Shown: piece after piece, positions 22,281-31,372 of the stretch
How positions within the stretch are numbered: position 1 is the first letter of the stretch
Layout of the letters: each line of letters opens with the position of its first letter
Assembly (NCBI RefSeq): GCF_001426745.1
Contig: NZ_LMFI01000011.1
Location: forward strand, 226,913 to 290,912
Direction of reading: 5' to 3'
Origin: Nocardioides sp. Root140
GTDB lineage: Bacteria > Actinomycetota > Actinomycetes > Propionibacteriales > Nocardioidaceae
Length of the DNA stretch: 64,000 nt
Made by a program: the position numbers and the translations under genes
Notes under the pieces: generated by a model
What the model was told of the DNA's origin: nothing
Database searches by the model: none
What the model saw: only the letters and a program-made list of their open reading frames with translations

Positions 22281-23999
22281 ATGGGGGCCGTTTTGCTGAT
22301 GACCGAAGATGTCGCGGACGTGCCGGACCGAAAGAACTTCAGCGACTACGCCCGGGCACTGCGCCGGCGGTGGCGTCTGGTGCTGGTCGTTCTCGTGGCC
22401 GCGGTGGCGCTGGCCCTCGCCTATTCGCTGGCCGCGACTCCGCAGTACGTCTCCACCGCCGACGTCCTCATCGAACCCTCGGGCACCGAGCTGGCCACTG
22501 ACATCGCCGCCGAGGAGGTGGCCACGCAGACTCAGGTGGTCACCTCGCTGCCCGTCGCACGCCTGGTGCAGACACAGCTCTCCCTGGACAAGACGCCTGA
22601 CCTGACGAAGCTGGTGACCGTGCAGGCGCTCAACACGAGCCGCATCCTGCGGGTCACCGCCGAGGACACCTCTCCCGACCGGGCCGCCGACACCGCGAAC
22701 ACCGTGGCCACGGCCTACCTGCAGTTCCGCCAGCAGGAGTCGATCTCCCGCTACGAACGCGCCCGGGACCGCCTCACGCAGGAGGAGACGGAGGTCGACC
22801 GCCGGCTCAAGGAGATCGACCGGCTGCTCGCCAAGGACGGCTCGGGCAAGGCGGAGCTCCAGGCGGAGCGGCGCAACGTGCTCACCAAGCTCGGCCAGAT
22901 CGCCACCCAGATGGAGTCCCTGACCGACCAGTTGACCTCGGTCGGATCGGGTGGCGAGCTGCTGCGCTCCGCCGAGGCCGACCACGATCCGGTCTCACCG
23001 CAGACCCTGCTCAACGTGATCCTCGGAGCCCTCTTCGGGCTGCTGCTGGGCATGGGTGCGGCCATCCTGCGGGACCGGTTCGACGACGCCGTGCACGGTG
23101 AGGAGTCGGTCCGCCAGGCGGTCGGCTCGGTGGTCGTCGGCAGAGTCCCGGCCTGGCCCGAGCGTGCCTACCGCAATGCCCTCGTGACGGTGGAGAACCC
23201 GCACGCGCCACCGAGCGAGGAGTACCAACGCCTCGCCGTCAACGTGCGGTTCATGGCCGCGACCTCGCGCGCCGACGACACCCACGGAGCGGTCGTGCTG
23301 ATCACGTCGGGGCAGGAGGGCGAGGGCAAGACCATCACGAGCTGCAACCTCGCGGTCGCCGCGGCCCGCCTCGGACTCCGCGTGGTCATGGTCGACGGCG
23401 ACCTGCGCCGAGGAGCCGTGGCGGGGCGCTTCGGCCTCGAGGACCCGCCCGGCCTGTCCGACCTGCTGGTCAGCGAGGACAAGGCCTCGTCCTACCTGAT
23501 CGACGTCGGGGTGGACAACCTCGACGTGCTCGCCGCCGGAACGGCGCCGCCGAACCCCGCGGCGCTGCTCAGCTCCGTCCGGATGCGCGTGGTGCTGTCG
23601 GAGCTCGCCGCCGAGGCCGACCTGGTCATCCTTGACAGCCCCCCGGTGCTGACCGGGGCCGACTCGCTCGAGCTGGCGACCCTGGCCGACGTGGTGATCG
23701 TGGTGACCCGTGACCGGGTGTCCCGACGCCGGCAGCTGGTCGCCGTGCGGGAGACCCTGCGCCACCTCAAGGTCGGTGCCGTGGGCATCGTGTGCAACGC
23801 ACTCGGTGACTCGCCGCGCGCGGCGTACGCCCATGACGTGCGCGAGCGCGCGGTCAGGGAACCGGCCGAGAAGGCTGAGGAGTCGGCCGTCGCCGACCCG
23901 GCGGTCAGCTCGGCAGGGTCGGAACCGTCAACCGGAGGATCTGGCTCTGCGGCCCCTCGCTCCCCAGGAGCACGTGGGCGCCGTCAGCCTCGAAGGTGA
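22281..23999 (+). CDS. Wzz-type chain-length determinant fused to BY-kinase-like ATPase
   Basis: 572-residue polysaccharide co-polymerase. Residues about 30-50 and 245-270 are membrane helices that bracket a Wzz domain with coiled coil (SRYERARDRLTQEETEVDRR). The cytosolic ATPase has Walker A TSGQEGEGKTITSCNLA, Walker A' VVMVDGDLRRG and Walker B VILDSPPVL. The C-terminal tail is Pro/Ser/Arg-rich and lacks the Tyr cluster that bacterial tyrosine kinases autophosphorylate; the last Tyr is in AAYAHD. ATG at 22281 has AAAGGA just upstream; ATG at 22299 is an alternative. TAGACT near 22259 is a candidate -10. Its 3' end overlaps the convergent lipoprotein gene by 95 bp. Confidence 0.9.
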   Translation: MGAVLLMTEDVADVPDRKNFSDYARALRRRWRLVLVVLVAAVALALAYSLAATPQYVSTADVLIEPSGTELATDIAAEEVATQTQVVTSLPVARLVQTQLSLDKTPDLTKLVTVQALNTSRILRVTAEDTSPDRAADTANTVATAYLQFRQQESISRYERARDRLTQEETEVDRRLKEIDRLLAKDGSGKAELQAERRNVLTKLGQIATQMESLTDQLTSVGSGGELLRSAEADHDPVSPQTLLNVILGALFGLLLGMGAAILRDRFDDAVHGEESVRQAVGSVVVGRVPAWPERAYRNALVTVENPHAPPSEEYQRLAVNVRFMAATSRADDTHGAVVLITSGQEGEGKTITSCNLAVAAARLGLRVVMVDGDLRRGAVAGRFGLEDPPGLSDLLVSEDKASSYLIDVGVDNLDVLAAGTAPPNPAALLSSVRMRVVLSELAAEADLVILDSPPVLTGADSLELATLADVVIVVTRDRVSRRRQLVAVRETLRHLKVGAVGIVCNALGDSPRAAYAHDVRERAVREPAEKAEESAVADPAVSSAGSEPSTGGSGSAAPRSPGARGRRQPRR

Positions 24000-24789
24000 T
24001 CGCCTCGCCCTGGGGTTGCTTCGGCAGGGTGACGCCCACCGGTTGGCCCTCGAAGCCGCGGTAGAAGTACGCGCGACCCTGGGTGCGCAGGACCAGCATC
24101 GAGCCGTCCGGGGAGAAGTCGCCGGCCGTCACGTTCGCGGGGGCCTCGGCCAACGGCTCGAGGACGTTGACGCCTTCCGGGTCGAGCTCACTCGGCGCCA
24201 CGAAGACCGTGCCTCCGACGGGGTCCTTCGTCACGAGGTAGAGGCGGTGCGTGGTCGGGTGGACGAGGAGCGCCTCCGCGTTGTGCGACCCGTCCGGGTA
24301 GGTGAAGCGGTACGTCGTGGTGGCCAGCGTGCTGCTGGTGAGCACGGACGGCTCGGTCACGACGTACACCGCGATCGACGAGCGAGCGCCGTCGTTGTCA
24401 CCGGTGTCGGCCACCCAGACCCGACCGTCGGGTGTGCTGGCGATGTCCTCCCAGTCGACCGCCGGTGCCTCGAGAGTGAGGACGGCGCGGGTGCCACTGG
24501 CGTCGATGGCGAAGATCTGGGGCGCCGACGTGCTCCGGTCGTTGTGCGTGTAGAGCACACCGGGGTGGAGGTAGCTGCGGGCCAGGCCGCTCGACTGAGC
24601 CACGCGCGGGTCGTCGATCGAGGTGGCCTCTTGGCTGGCGTCGGGCGGGTGTGTCTGCGAGGTGGTCGACGAGGCCGAGGACGTGTCGTTCATCTCGAGT
24701 GGATGCTTCGCCGGCTCCGCGTCCTGACAGGCCGTCGTCACGCCGAGCACCAGCAGGCCGACTGCACATGAGAGCCGGATCCTGACCAT
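23905..24789 (-). CDS. Lipoprotein with propeller-like domain (SSGLA/DWED family)
   Basis: 294-residue lipoprotein with lipobox TTAC (Cys about 21) and a Ser/Thr linker to about residue 60. The globular part has a distinctive pattern: AQSSGLARSYLHPGVLYTHN, VDWEDIASTPDGRVWVADTG, TYPDGSHNAEALLVHP and HRLYLVTKDPVGG. The same pattern occurs in the secreted protein at 55221, so the two are paralogues. Probably a calcium- or substrate-binding beta-propeller; enzymatic activity is unknown. It sits in the middle of the polysaccharide locus, convergent with and overlapping the Wzz-type gene by 95 bp. Confidence 0.8.
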   Translation of the reverse strand: MVRIRLSCAVGLLVLGVTTACQDAEPAKHPLEMNDTSSASSTTSQTHPPDASQEATSIDDPRVAQSSGLARSYLHPGVLYTHNDRSTSAPQIFAIDASGTRAVLTLEAPAVDWEDIASTPDGRVWVADTGDNDGARSSIAVYVVTEPSVLTSSTLATTTYRFTYPDGSHNAEALLVHPTTHRLYLVTKDPVGGTVFVAPSELDPEGVNVLEPLAEAPANVTAGDFSPDGSMLVLRTQGRAYFYRGFEGQPVGVTLPKQPQGEAITFEADGAHVLLGSEGPQSQILRLTVPTLPS

Positions 24790-24926
24790 TCATCCAGCAT
24801 CGCACAGGCTCGGCGGTCCCCGTTTCGGATTGGAGAATGTCCCCAGTTCTGGTGTCGAGCGACCTGCGATCACCTAGCCTGCCAAGGAAGCCGACGGCCA
24901 GACCGAGTCTCCGGGAGGGGTGCCTG

Positions 24927-26126
24927 ATGGGGCGAGCGTCCGAGTCCGCGCTCCTGCTGGACACGGCCAGGGCGATCTGGCCGGACGCCGTGCGCATCGA
25001 CCTCACCCGGGCGATGCGTGCCGATCCCGGACAGAGGTTGTACGCCGTGCTGCCGCACGTGCGCTCTCCCCACTGGCTGCTGCCCACCGACGCGCCGTCG
25101 ACCGCGGTCGCGCTGGGAGCCGGGGAGTCCCGTGGGCTCACGTCCGCCGGACGACGTCTCCTGGCCCTGGCGCACACCTCCGGCCTCACCCGTCTGGTGC
25201 CGGTGCCGCGCCTCCGGGTCGAGCCGGGGGAGGCCGAGTCGCTGATCACCGTGCTCGAAGGTGTGGTCGGGCGGGAGACCGGCATCGCGATCAGGATCGG
25301 CAACTGGACACACGCCCGCAGCTTCGTCGTCCGGGTCCTCGACCGTCGTGGCACCACCGTGGCCTTCGGCAAGGTCGGGATCGACGCCCACGGTCGCGCA
25401 GCCGTGCACGCCGAGTCTGCCGCGTTGGAGCGGGTGTCGCGGTTCGGCCTGCAGGAGGTCGTCCTGCCGGGGCTGCTGCACCAGGGTTCCTGGCACGGCC
25501 TGGAGATGCTGCTGGTCTCACCGCTGGTCGCGCCGGCGCGATCGTCGTCGGGGGTGGGGATGCCGCTGACCGCCATGGCGGAGCTCGCCCACGCCGACTC
25601 GCCTCGTGTCGACCGGCTGGCCGACAGCCGCTGGATGGACAGCGTCCGGCAACGGGTCGGTGAGGTCGACGACGCCGGTCGGCGGTCGCGTCTCGGAGCG
25701 AGCCTGCACACCCTGGAGGCCCGTGCCGGCGACGTCAGCCTGCCGCTGGGATGCTGGCACGGAGACTGGACCGCCTGGAACATGGCGTGGGACGGCGGTC
25801 GCGTCCTGCTGTGGGACTGGGAGCACTTCGCCGAGGACGTCCCGGTGGGCTTCGACCAGATCCACTACCTCGCCCAGCAGCTCCGGGTGGAGTCTGGCGT
25901 CGGTCGGGCCGAGGAGCAAGCCTGGCAGGCGCAAGCGGCCGCCCTGCTCTCCGGCGAGATCGGGCTCGGCCGGGCCCAGGCCGACGCGGTGGCCGTGGCC
26001 TACCTGCTCGAGGTCAACCTGCGGTTCGTCCTGGACCGGCAGGCCACCCCGGCGAGCGCGACCGAGCGTTCCGGCTGGGGGCTGGACCTGCTCGCCCGGG
26101 CCACGGAGGCTCTGCCGGTCCCGTGA
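24927..26126 (+). CDS. Phosphotransferase-like protein (aminoglycoside phosphotransferase fold)
   Basis: 399 residues. The C-terminal half has the kinase-fold catalytic loop CWHGDWTAWNMAW (HxD...N) and the metal-binding LLWDWEHFAEDVP, as in APH/choline-kinase proteins. The N-terminal half (AVLPHVRSPHWLLPTDAPS, LVPVPRLRVEPGE) is less familiar. ATG at 24927 with GGGAGG upstream. First of three co-directional genes with a sulfotransferase and a glycosyltransferase; a sugar or lipid-linked glycan intermediate is a reasonable substrate, but this is inference. Not necessarily an antibiotic-resistance gene. Confidence 0.75.
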   Translation: MGRASESALLLDTARAIWPDAVRIDLTRAMRADPGQRLYAVLPHVRSPHWLLPTDAPSTAVALGAGESRGLTSAGRRLLALAHTSGLTRLVPVPRLRVEPGEAESLITVLEGVVGRETGIAIRIGNWTHARSFVVRVLDRRGTTVAFGKVGIDAHGRAAVHAESAALERVSRFGLQEVVLPGLLHQGSWHGLEMLLVSPLVAPARSSSGVGMPLTAMAELAHADSPRVDRLADSRWMDSVRQRVGEVDDAGRRSRLGASLHTLEARAGDVSLPLGCWHGDWTAWNMAWDGGRVLLWDWEHFAEDVPVGFDQIHYLAQQLRVESGVGRAEEQAWQAQAAALLSGEIGLGRAQADAVAVAYLLEVNLRFVLDRQATPASATERSGWGLDLLARATEALPVP

Positions 26127-26149
26127 CCCGCATCCTTTGACCAATTGAG

Positions 26150-27127
26150 GTGATGAAACCGGTCGGGCACCGGGAGAGCATCGACCACATGACCCCAACC
26201 GGCCCTGACTTCGTTGTCGCGGGTTCGGCACGGGCAGGGACCACCGCCCTGATCGAGGGACTGCGCGCCCATCCTCGGGTCTTCGTCACCGATCCCAAGG
26301 AACCCCACTACTTCGCGATGCACGGCACCCGGCCCGACTTCCGTGGGCCGGGCGACCAGCTCTCCATCAACCGGGCCGCGGTCACGGACCGTGACGACTA
26401 CCTTGCGCTCTACCCGCGGGACTCGGGTCTCGCCCTGGGCGAGGGCTCCGTGTCGACGTTGTACTACTACCAGCACGCCCTGCCCGAGCTGCTGCGGATG
26501 AACCCGGACGTCCGGGTCGTCGTCCTCCTGCGCGACCCGGTCGCGCGGGCGTACTCGAGCTTCCAGTACCTGCGCTCCCAGGGCCGTGAGCCGGAGGAGG
26601 ACTTCCTCGCGGCGGTCCGGGCCGAGCCCGAGCGACGGGCCGCGAACTGGCACCACCTGTGGCATTACACCGCGATGAGCATGTACGCCGACGCGATCGG
26701 CGCCTTCCGGGAGCTGCTGCCGCGCGACAACCTGGGGATCTGGTTCTACGACGACCTCGAACGCGACTACGCCGCGACGCTGGCCGAGGTGCTCCGCTTC
26801 CTCGAGCTCCCCGAGGTGCCCGGGCTGGGGGAGCGGATGCCGCGGGTGAACATCTCCGGGACACCGCGCTTCCGACACGTCCAGCAGGCACTCTGGAAGG
26901 CATCGGCCAGTCCCGGACTCCGTCGTACCGCCCGACTTCTGACCAGCTGGCGGTTCCGGGAAGCGGTCAAGAGCCGGATCATCCGCCGGGACCCGTTGCC
27001 CGCCGAGATCACGCGCAGCCTGGCCCCGCTCTTCGAAGCGGATCTCCTGCGCCTGCACGACTTCCTCGCCGACGACGTCGACCTGCCCGCGTGGCTGGAG
27101 CCGAGGAGCCGGGCCCACCTCCGTTGA
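26150..27127 (+). CDS. Sulfotransferase (PAPS-dependent)
   Basis: About 325 residues. PAPS-binding signatures: the 5'-phosphosulfate loop DFVVAGSARAGTTALIEGL and the 3'-phosphate motif VVVLLRDPVARAYSSF. PKEPHYFAMHGT matches the substrate-side segment of heparan-type bacterial sulfotransferases. GAGGTG lies against GTG 26150/ATG 26153; ATG at 26189, just before the conserved domain, is the alternative start. Second gene of the 24927-28313 transcript. It probably sulfates a glycan made by this locus. Confidence 0.9.
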   Translation: MMKPVGHRESIDHMTPTGPDFVVAGSARAGTTALIEGLRAHPRVFVTDPKEPHYFAMHGTRPDFRGPGDQLSINRAAVTDRDDYLALYPRDSGLALGEGSVSTLYYYQHALPELLRMNPDVRVVVLLRDPVARAYSSFQYLRSQGREPEEDFLAAVRAEPERRAANWHHLWHYTAMSMYADAIGAFRELLPRDNLGIWFYDDLERDYAATLAEVLRFLELPEVPGLGERMPRVNISGTPRFRHVQQALWKASASPGLRRTARLLTSWRFREAVKSRIIRRDPLPAEITRSLAPLFEADLLRLHDFLADDVDLPAWLEPRSRAHLR

Positions 27128-27146
27128 GGACGCGGACCGGGGGGCG

Positions 27147-28313
27147 ATGACGATGCGACTGGCGATCAACGGACGATTCCTGCTGCAGGACGTCACCGGC
27201 GTGCAGAAGGTGGCCATCGAGTTCGTGCAGGCTCTGGACGCCATGCTGGACGAGGGTCTCCTCCCCGGCCTGGAGGTGGAGCTGCTGGCGCCGGCGAGGG
27301 GGTCGCTCGTGACCACGCCGGACTTCAAGGCGATCCGGCTCCGGAGAGCGGGAAGGTTGAACTCGCACGCCTGGGAGCAGCTGGAGCTGCCCCGGCTGGC
27401 GGGTTCGGATCCCTTGCTCTGCCTGGGAAATCTCGCCCCGCTCGCCCTGTTGCTGCGTCGTCGGCGCCGGGTCCACACGATGGTCCACGACCTGTCCTAC
27501 AAGTACTTCCCCAGCGCCTACAGCCGCGGCTTCCGGCTCCTCTACAGCCTCGTCATCCCGGTCGTGCTGGCCCGGTCCGAGCGGGTCTACACCGTGTCCC
27601 GGAGCGAGGCCGCGGCCATCCGCCACCACTACCGGCGCCTCGTCCCCGCTCATCGCCTGGTCGCCGTGCAGAACGGCGGCGGCGAGGGCGCCGTCGAGGC
27701 CCACCCCAGTGACCGGCCGGCTTCCCTGGAGCCCGGGGCGCCGGAGGTGCCGACCCTCCGGGCACGCGAGCGTCGCTGCCTGTACGTCGGCTCGCTGACC
27801 AAGCGCAAGAACGCCGAGGGGCTGGCCCGTGTCGCCGTCGACCTGGTCCGCACCACCGACCTGGACTTCGTGTTCGTCGGGGCCGGCGGAGCGAGCTTCG
27901 AGCAGATCGGCTTCGCGATCCCACCCGAGCTCGAGGGGCGCATCCACTTCCTCGGCCAGATCAACCAGCCCGAGCTGATCGAGGCCGAGTACAGGCGCGC
28001 CAGCGTCTTCGTGTTCCCGTCCTTCTACGAGGCGTCGCCGCTCCCTCCGGTCGAGGCAATGCGGTTCGGCACTCCGGTCGTGGCGGCCGACATCCCGAGT
28101 CTTCGCGAACGCTGCGGCGAAGCGGTGCTCTACTGCGACCCGGCCGACGTCGGCTCGATCAGCGCCCAGGTGCGACGCGTGGTCGAGGACGACGCACTGT
28201 GGGCCGAGCTCCAGGCCGCCGGTCTGGACAACGCAGCGCGGTTCTCGTGGCGGGCACAAGTACAGGGCGTGCTCGAGCACGTCCTGGCCCAGTCGTCATC
28301 CGTCCGACCGTGA
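27147..28313 (+). CDS. Glycosyltransferase, GT-B fold (family 4/1)
   Basis: 388 residues. Acceptor domain begins MRLAINGRFLLQDVTGVQK; donor domain has LYVGSLTKRKN, GRIHFLGQINQPEL and the nucleotide-sugar motif VFVFPSFYEASPLPPVEAM, followed by GTPVVAADIPSLRE. Cytosolic, probably membrane-associated. Given the neighbouring gmd/rmd genes, a GDP-sugar donor such as GDP-D-rhamnose or GDP-mannose is likely, but cannot be proved. Its last 18 bp overlap the convergent rmd gene. Confidence 0.9.
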   Translation: MTMRLAINGRFLLQDVTGVQKVAIEFVQALDAMLDEGLLPGLEVELLAPARGSLVTTPDFKAIRLRRAGRLNSHAWEQLELPRLAGSDPLLCLGNLAPLALLLRRRRRVHTMVHDLSYKYFPSAYSRGFRLLYSLVIPVVLARSERVYTVSRSEAAAIRHHYRRLVPAHRLVAVQNGGGEGAVEAHPSDRPASLEPGAPEVPTLRARERRCLYVGSLTKRKNAEGLARVAVDLVRTTDLDFVFVGAGGASFEQIGFAIPPELEGRIHFLGQINQPELIEAEYRRASVFVFPSFYEASPLPPVEAMRFGTPVVAADIPSLRERCGEAVLYCDPADVGSISAQVRRVVEDDALWAELQAAGLDNAARFSWRAQVQGVLEHVLAQSSSVRP

Positions 28314-29219
28314 GACCAGGATGTCGGCGAGGGTCGACTCCAGCGAGCGCGTCGCCGTCCAGCCGGTGGCCCGGCGCAGGGCCGAGGGATCGCCCTCGAC
28401 CAGCGGCGGATCGTTGGGACGGACCCGGTCGGTGTCGAGCTCGACGCGCACCGAGGGGCTGCCCAGCAGCTCGGTGACCAGCTTGAGCAGGATCTCGCCC
28501 GACACTGCCCGGCCACTGCAGACGTTGAAGACGCTGCCCGGCTCGACGTCGGCCTCCAGGAGCAGGCGGTACGCCGCGGCGACGTCCCGGACGTCGGTGT
28601 AGTCACGGCTCGTGGCGAGGTTGCCCACAGGCACCGCGGCTCCCGTGTCCCTGGCGTGTGCGACCGCGGTGAACAGGTCCGGCACCAGGAAGCCACTGCC
28701 TTGTCCCGGACCGACGTGGTTGAACGGGCGGCCGACGACCGTGGAGAGCCCACGGCGGGCGTAGTACGCCGCGATCGACTCGACGGCCAGCTTGCTCACG
28801 ACGTACGGCGACGTCGGGGTGGTGCGGCCACGTTCATCGATCGGCATCGACTGTGCGGGGTCGTAGACGGCCCCGGTGCTCACGACCAGCACGCGGGCCC
28901 GGCTGCCACGCTCCTGCAGTGCGGCGCACAGTGACGTGGTCATCGCGGTGTTGGCCGTGATGTAGCCCTGCGGATCCTCGAAGGACGGCCCCACGGCGGA
29001 CAGGCCCGCGAGGTGCACGACGGCGTCGACGTCCGGCAGCGACGGCGGGCCCGCGACCAGGTCGACGGCAAGGTAGTCGGCGAGGTCCGTCGCGAGCTCT
29101 GTCCGGGGCCCGGGCTCCTGCGACAGGCCGACGACGTCGTAGCCGTGCGCGCGCAGCTCGCGCACGAGGTGGGGCCCGACGAATCCGTTGACCCCGGTGA
29201 CCAGCGCCGTGTCGTTCAT
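28296..29219 (-). CDS. rmd: GDP-6-deoxy-4-keto-D-mannose reductase (GDP-D-rhamnose synthesis)
   Basis: 307-residue short-chain dehydrogenase of the extended type. Cofactor motif TGVNGFVGPHLVREL, active-site SPYVVSKLAVE (YxxxK), and the RMD-like RPFNHVGPGQGSGFLVPDL and RDYTDVRDVAAAY. With Gmd upstream it would yield GDP-D-rhamnose; a GDP-fucose synthase is unlikely because its longer C-terminus is missing. The start shares one base with the gmd stop (TGATG). Last gene of the minus-strand transcript from 34823. Confidence 0.85.
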   Translation of the reverse strand: MNDTALVTGVNGFVGPHLVRELRAHGYDVVGLSQEPGPRTELATDLADYLAVDLVAGPPSLPDVDAVVHLAGLSAVGPSFEDPQGYITANTAMTTSLCAALQERGSRARVLVVSTGAVYDPAQSMPIDERGRTTPTSPYVVSKLAVESIAAYYARRGLSTVVGRPFNHVGPGQGSGFLVPDLFTAVAHARDTGAAVPVGNLATSRDYTDVRDVAAAYRLLLEADVEPGSVFNVCSGRAVSGEILLKLVTELLGSPSVRVELDTDRVRPNDPPLVEGDPSALRRATGWTATRSLESTLADILVSRSDG

Positions 29220-30214
29220 CAGGCGCGCGGTGCGGTCAGCCTGATGTCGTGCTGCACCATGCGGCTGACCAGCGCGGGGAAGTCCACCTCGCGCTTCCAG
29301 CCGAGGACCTCCTCGGCCTTCGAGGGGTCGCCGAGGAGGATGTCGACCTCGGCAGGCCGCATGAACTCAGGGTCCTGACGGACGTAGGGCCGCCAGTCCT
29401 CGATGCCGATCTCGAGGAAGGCCAACGCGAGGAAGTCCTCGATCGAGTGGGTCTCGCCGGTGGCGAGGACGAAGTCGTCCGGCGCGTCGTGCTGGAGCAT
29501 CTGCCACATGCCGCGCACGTAGTCGCCGGCGTAGCCCCAGTCCCGCTTCGGCCAGAGGTCGCCGAGCACGATGTCGGCCTGCAGTCCGTGATGGATCCTC
29601 GCGACGCCGTCGCTGATCTTGCGGGTGACGAACTCACGCCCACGCCGCTCGCCCTCGTGGTTGAAGAGGATCCCGCAGGTCACGAACATGCCGTAGCTCT
29701 CGCGGTACGTCTTCGCGATCCAGTGGGCGTAGAGCTTGGCGACGCCGTACGGGCTGCGCGGGTGGAACAGCGAGTTCTCGTTGTAGCCGGTGCCCGGACG
29801 GTTGTAGTCCAGTCCGCCGAACATCTCCGAGGTGGAGGCCTGGTAGATGCGGATCTCGTCCGCACGCCCCGAGGTGCGCACCGCCTCGAGGAGGTTGAGC
29901 ACGCCCTTGGCCGTCACGTCGGCGGTCAGCTGCGGGTTGCGGAACGAGTAGCCCACGTGGCTGATTGCGCCCAGGTTGTAGATCTCGTCCGCCTCGGAGG
30001 TGAGGACCGACGCGAGCATCGAGGTCGGATCGATCAGGTCGGCCTCGAGCAGCCGGACGTAGGGGAACTCGGCCACGAACTCCTCCCGCCGGGCGTTCCG
30101 CTGGCCGCGGATCAGCCCGAACACCTCGTAGCCCTGGTCGTGCAGGTGCTCCGAGAGGTGTTGCCCGTCCTGGCCGGTGATGCCGGTGATGAGTGCCTTC
30201 CGCGGCTCGGTCAT
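29219..30214 (-). CDS. gmd: GDP-mannose 4,6-dehydratase
   Basis: 331-residue enzyme, usual length, converting GDP-mannose to GDP-4-keto-6-deoxy-D-mannose. Signatures: ALITGITGQDGQHLSEHL (NADP loop), EIYNLGAISHVGYSF, IYQASTSEMFGG, SPYGVAKLYAHW (YxxxK), LFNHEGERRGREFVTRKI and RDWGYAGDYVRGMW. The start at 30214 overlaps the glycosyltransferase stop by 4 bp (ATGA). Confidence 0.96.
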   Translation of the reverse strand: MTEPRKALITGITGQDGQHLSEHLHDQGYEVFGLIRGQRNARREEFVAEFPYVRLLEADLIDPTSMLASVLTSEADEIYNLGAISHVGYSFRNPQLTADVTAKGVLNLLEAVRTSGRADEIRIYQASTSEMFGGLDYNRPGTGYNENSLFHPRSPYGVAKLYAHWIAKTYRESYGMFVTCGILFNHEGERRGREFVTRKISDGVARIHHGLQADIVLGDLWPKRDWGYAGDYVRGMWQMLQHDAPDDFVLATGETHSIEDFLALAFLEIGIEDWRPYVRQDPEFMRPAEVDILLGDPSKAEEVLGWKREVDFPALVSRMVQHDIRLTAPRA

Positions 30215-31371
30215 GCGATCCCCCTGATGTGTCGACCCGCGGTGCGGGTGTGCTCTGCCGGTCGTGCGAGGTCGAGCACGTGCTGCTCGATGGTGGAGAG
30301 GAACTCCGACTCCGAGAACCGCTCGCCGTGGGCCATGATCTCGCCGGTCGACCACGTGCGTGCGAACAGCCGCCGGATGCCGTCGGCGATCCTGGCCGGC
30401 TCGGGGGCGTCGAAGAAGACCGCCGTCCGGTCCTCGACCATGGTGTCCAGGAAGCCTCCCGCGGCCAGCACGACGCTCGGCTTGCCGAACGCCGCGGCCT
30501 CCAGCGGGGTGAGCCCGAAGTCCTCGTGGCTGGCCGCGACCAGGGCCGCGGACCGCTCGTAGACCGTGCGCATCTGGCCGTCGGTGAGGTCGCGGAGGAA
30601 GGTGACGTTGGCGGGCAGGTCGCGGGTGAGGTTGTCCCACTCCGGACCGCGCCCGACCACGACGAGGTGGCGGTCGGGGAGCTCCCGGAAGGCCGCCACC
30701 ACCTTGTCGACGTTCTTGTAGGGCAGCAGCCGGGACACGCACAGGACGTAGCTGCCCCGGTCGACCGCCGGTTCGTCGATCGCCTCGGCGGCGACGTCGA
30801 GCAGGGGCGCGCACGAGGGCGCCGGGACGATGGTCGAGTCGAGTCCGTAGGCGTCGCGGATCCGCGCCTGCACGACGGTGGAGATCGCGAGGTACCGGTC
30901 CGCGGCGCGTGCGTGGCGCCGGTCCCACTCCCTCAGCGGCGTGGAGACCGCGCGCAGCCCCAGCCGGGTGAGCACGGCCGACTCGCCCGAGAGGTAGACG
31001 CCGGACTGGTAGAGCCAACGTGCGGGGGAGTAGCAGTAGACCAGCTTCTTGTGGTCGCCACCGACCCCGTGGGCCCACCCGCTGCTGCTGGCGATCACGA
31101 CGTCCGCGTCGATGGTCATCTGGGACATCGCATGGGCCAGGAACGGCAGCGCCTTGCGGTGGTCGGAGCGGAAGGCCCTGACCCGGTTCAGCGACGAGGT
31201 GCGGATGTCCAGTCCCTTGAACTCGGGGAAGGTGGTCTCCGGCTCGTAGAGCGACGTGTAGATCGGCGCGTCCGGGAACCCCTTGGCCAGGGAGAGCACG
31301 ACGCGCTCGGCGCCGCCCCGCTGGGTGAGGTAGTCGTGGGCGATCGCCACCCGAGGTCTGGTGATTCGCAT
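30211..31371 (-). CDS. Glycosyltransferase family 4
   Basis: 386-residue GT-B enzyme. N-terminus RPRVAIAHDYLTQRGGAERV is typical of mannosyl/rhamnosyl transferases; donor domain has YVLCVSRLLPYKNVDKV, HLVVVGRGPEWDNL and ALVAASHEDFGLTPLEAAAF (the E-x7-E type motif). Overlap with gmd (ATGA) supports use of a GDP-linked product of the pathway. The start is 1 bp from the sulfotransferase stop. Confidence 0.92.
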   Translation of the reverse strand: MRITRPRVAIAHDYLTQRGGAERVVLSLAKGFPDAPIYTSLYEPETTFPEFKGLDIRTSSLNRVRAFRSDHRKALPFLAHAMSQMTIDADVVIASSSGWAHGVGGDHKKLVYCYSPARWLYQSGVYLSGESAVLTRLGLRAVSTPLREWDRRHARAADRYLAISTVVQARIRDAYGLDSTIVPAPSCAPLLDVAAEAIDEPAVDRGSYVLCVSRLLPYKNVDKVVAAFRELPDRHLVVVGRGPEWDNLTRDLPANVTFLRDLTDGQMRTVYERSAALVAASHEDFGLTPLEAAAFGKPSVVLAAGGFLDTMVEDRTAVFFDAPEPARIADGIRRLFARTWSTGEIMAHGERFSESEFLSTIEQHVLDLARPAEHTRTAGRHIRGIA

Positions 31372-31372
31372 G

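Noticed and set aside
24927..26126. Antibiotic-resistance aminoglycoside phosphotransferase
   Set aside because: Only the kinase-fold catalytic loop is shared; the context is a polysaccharide operon.
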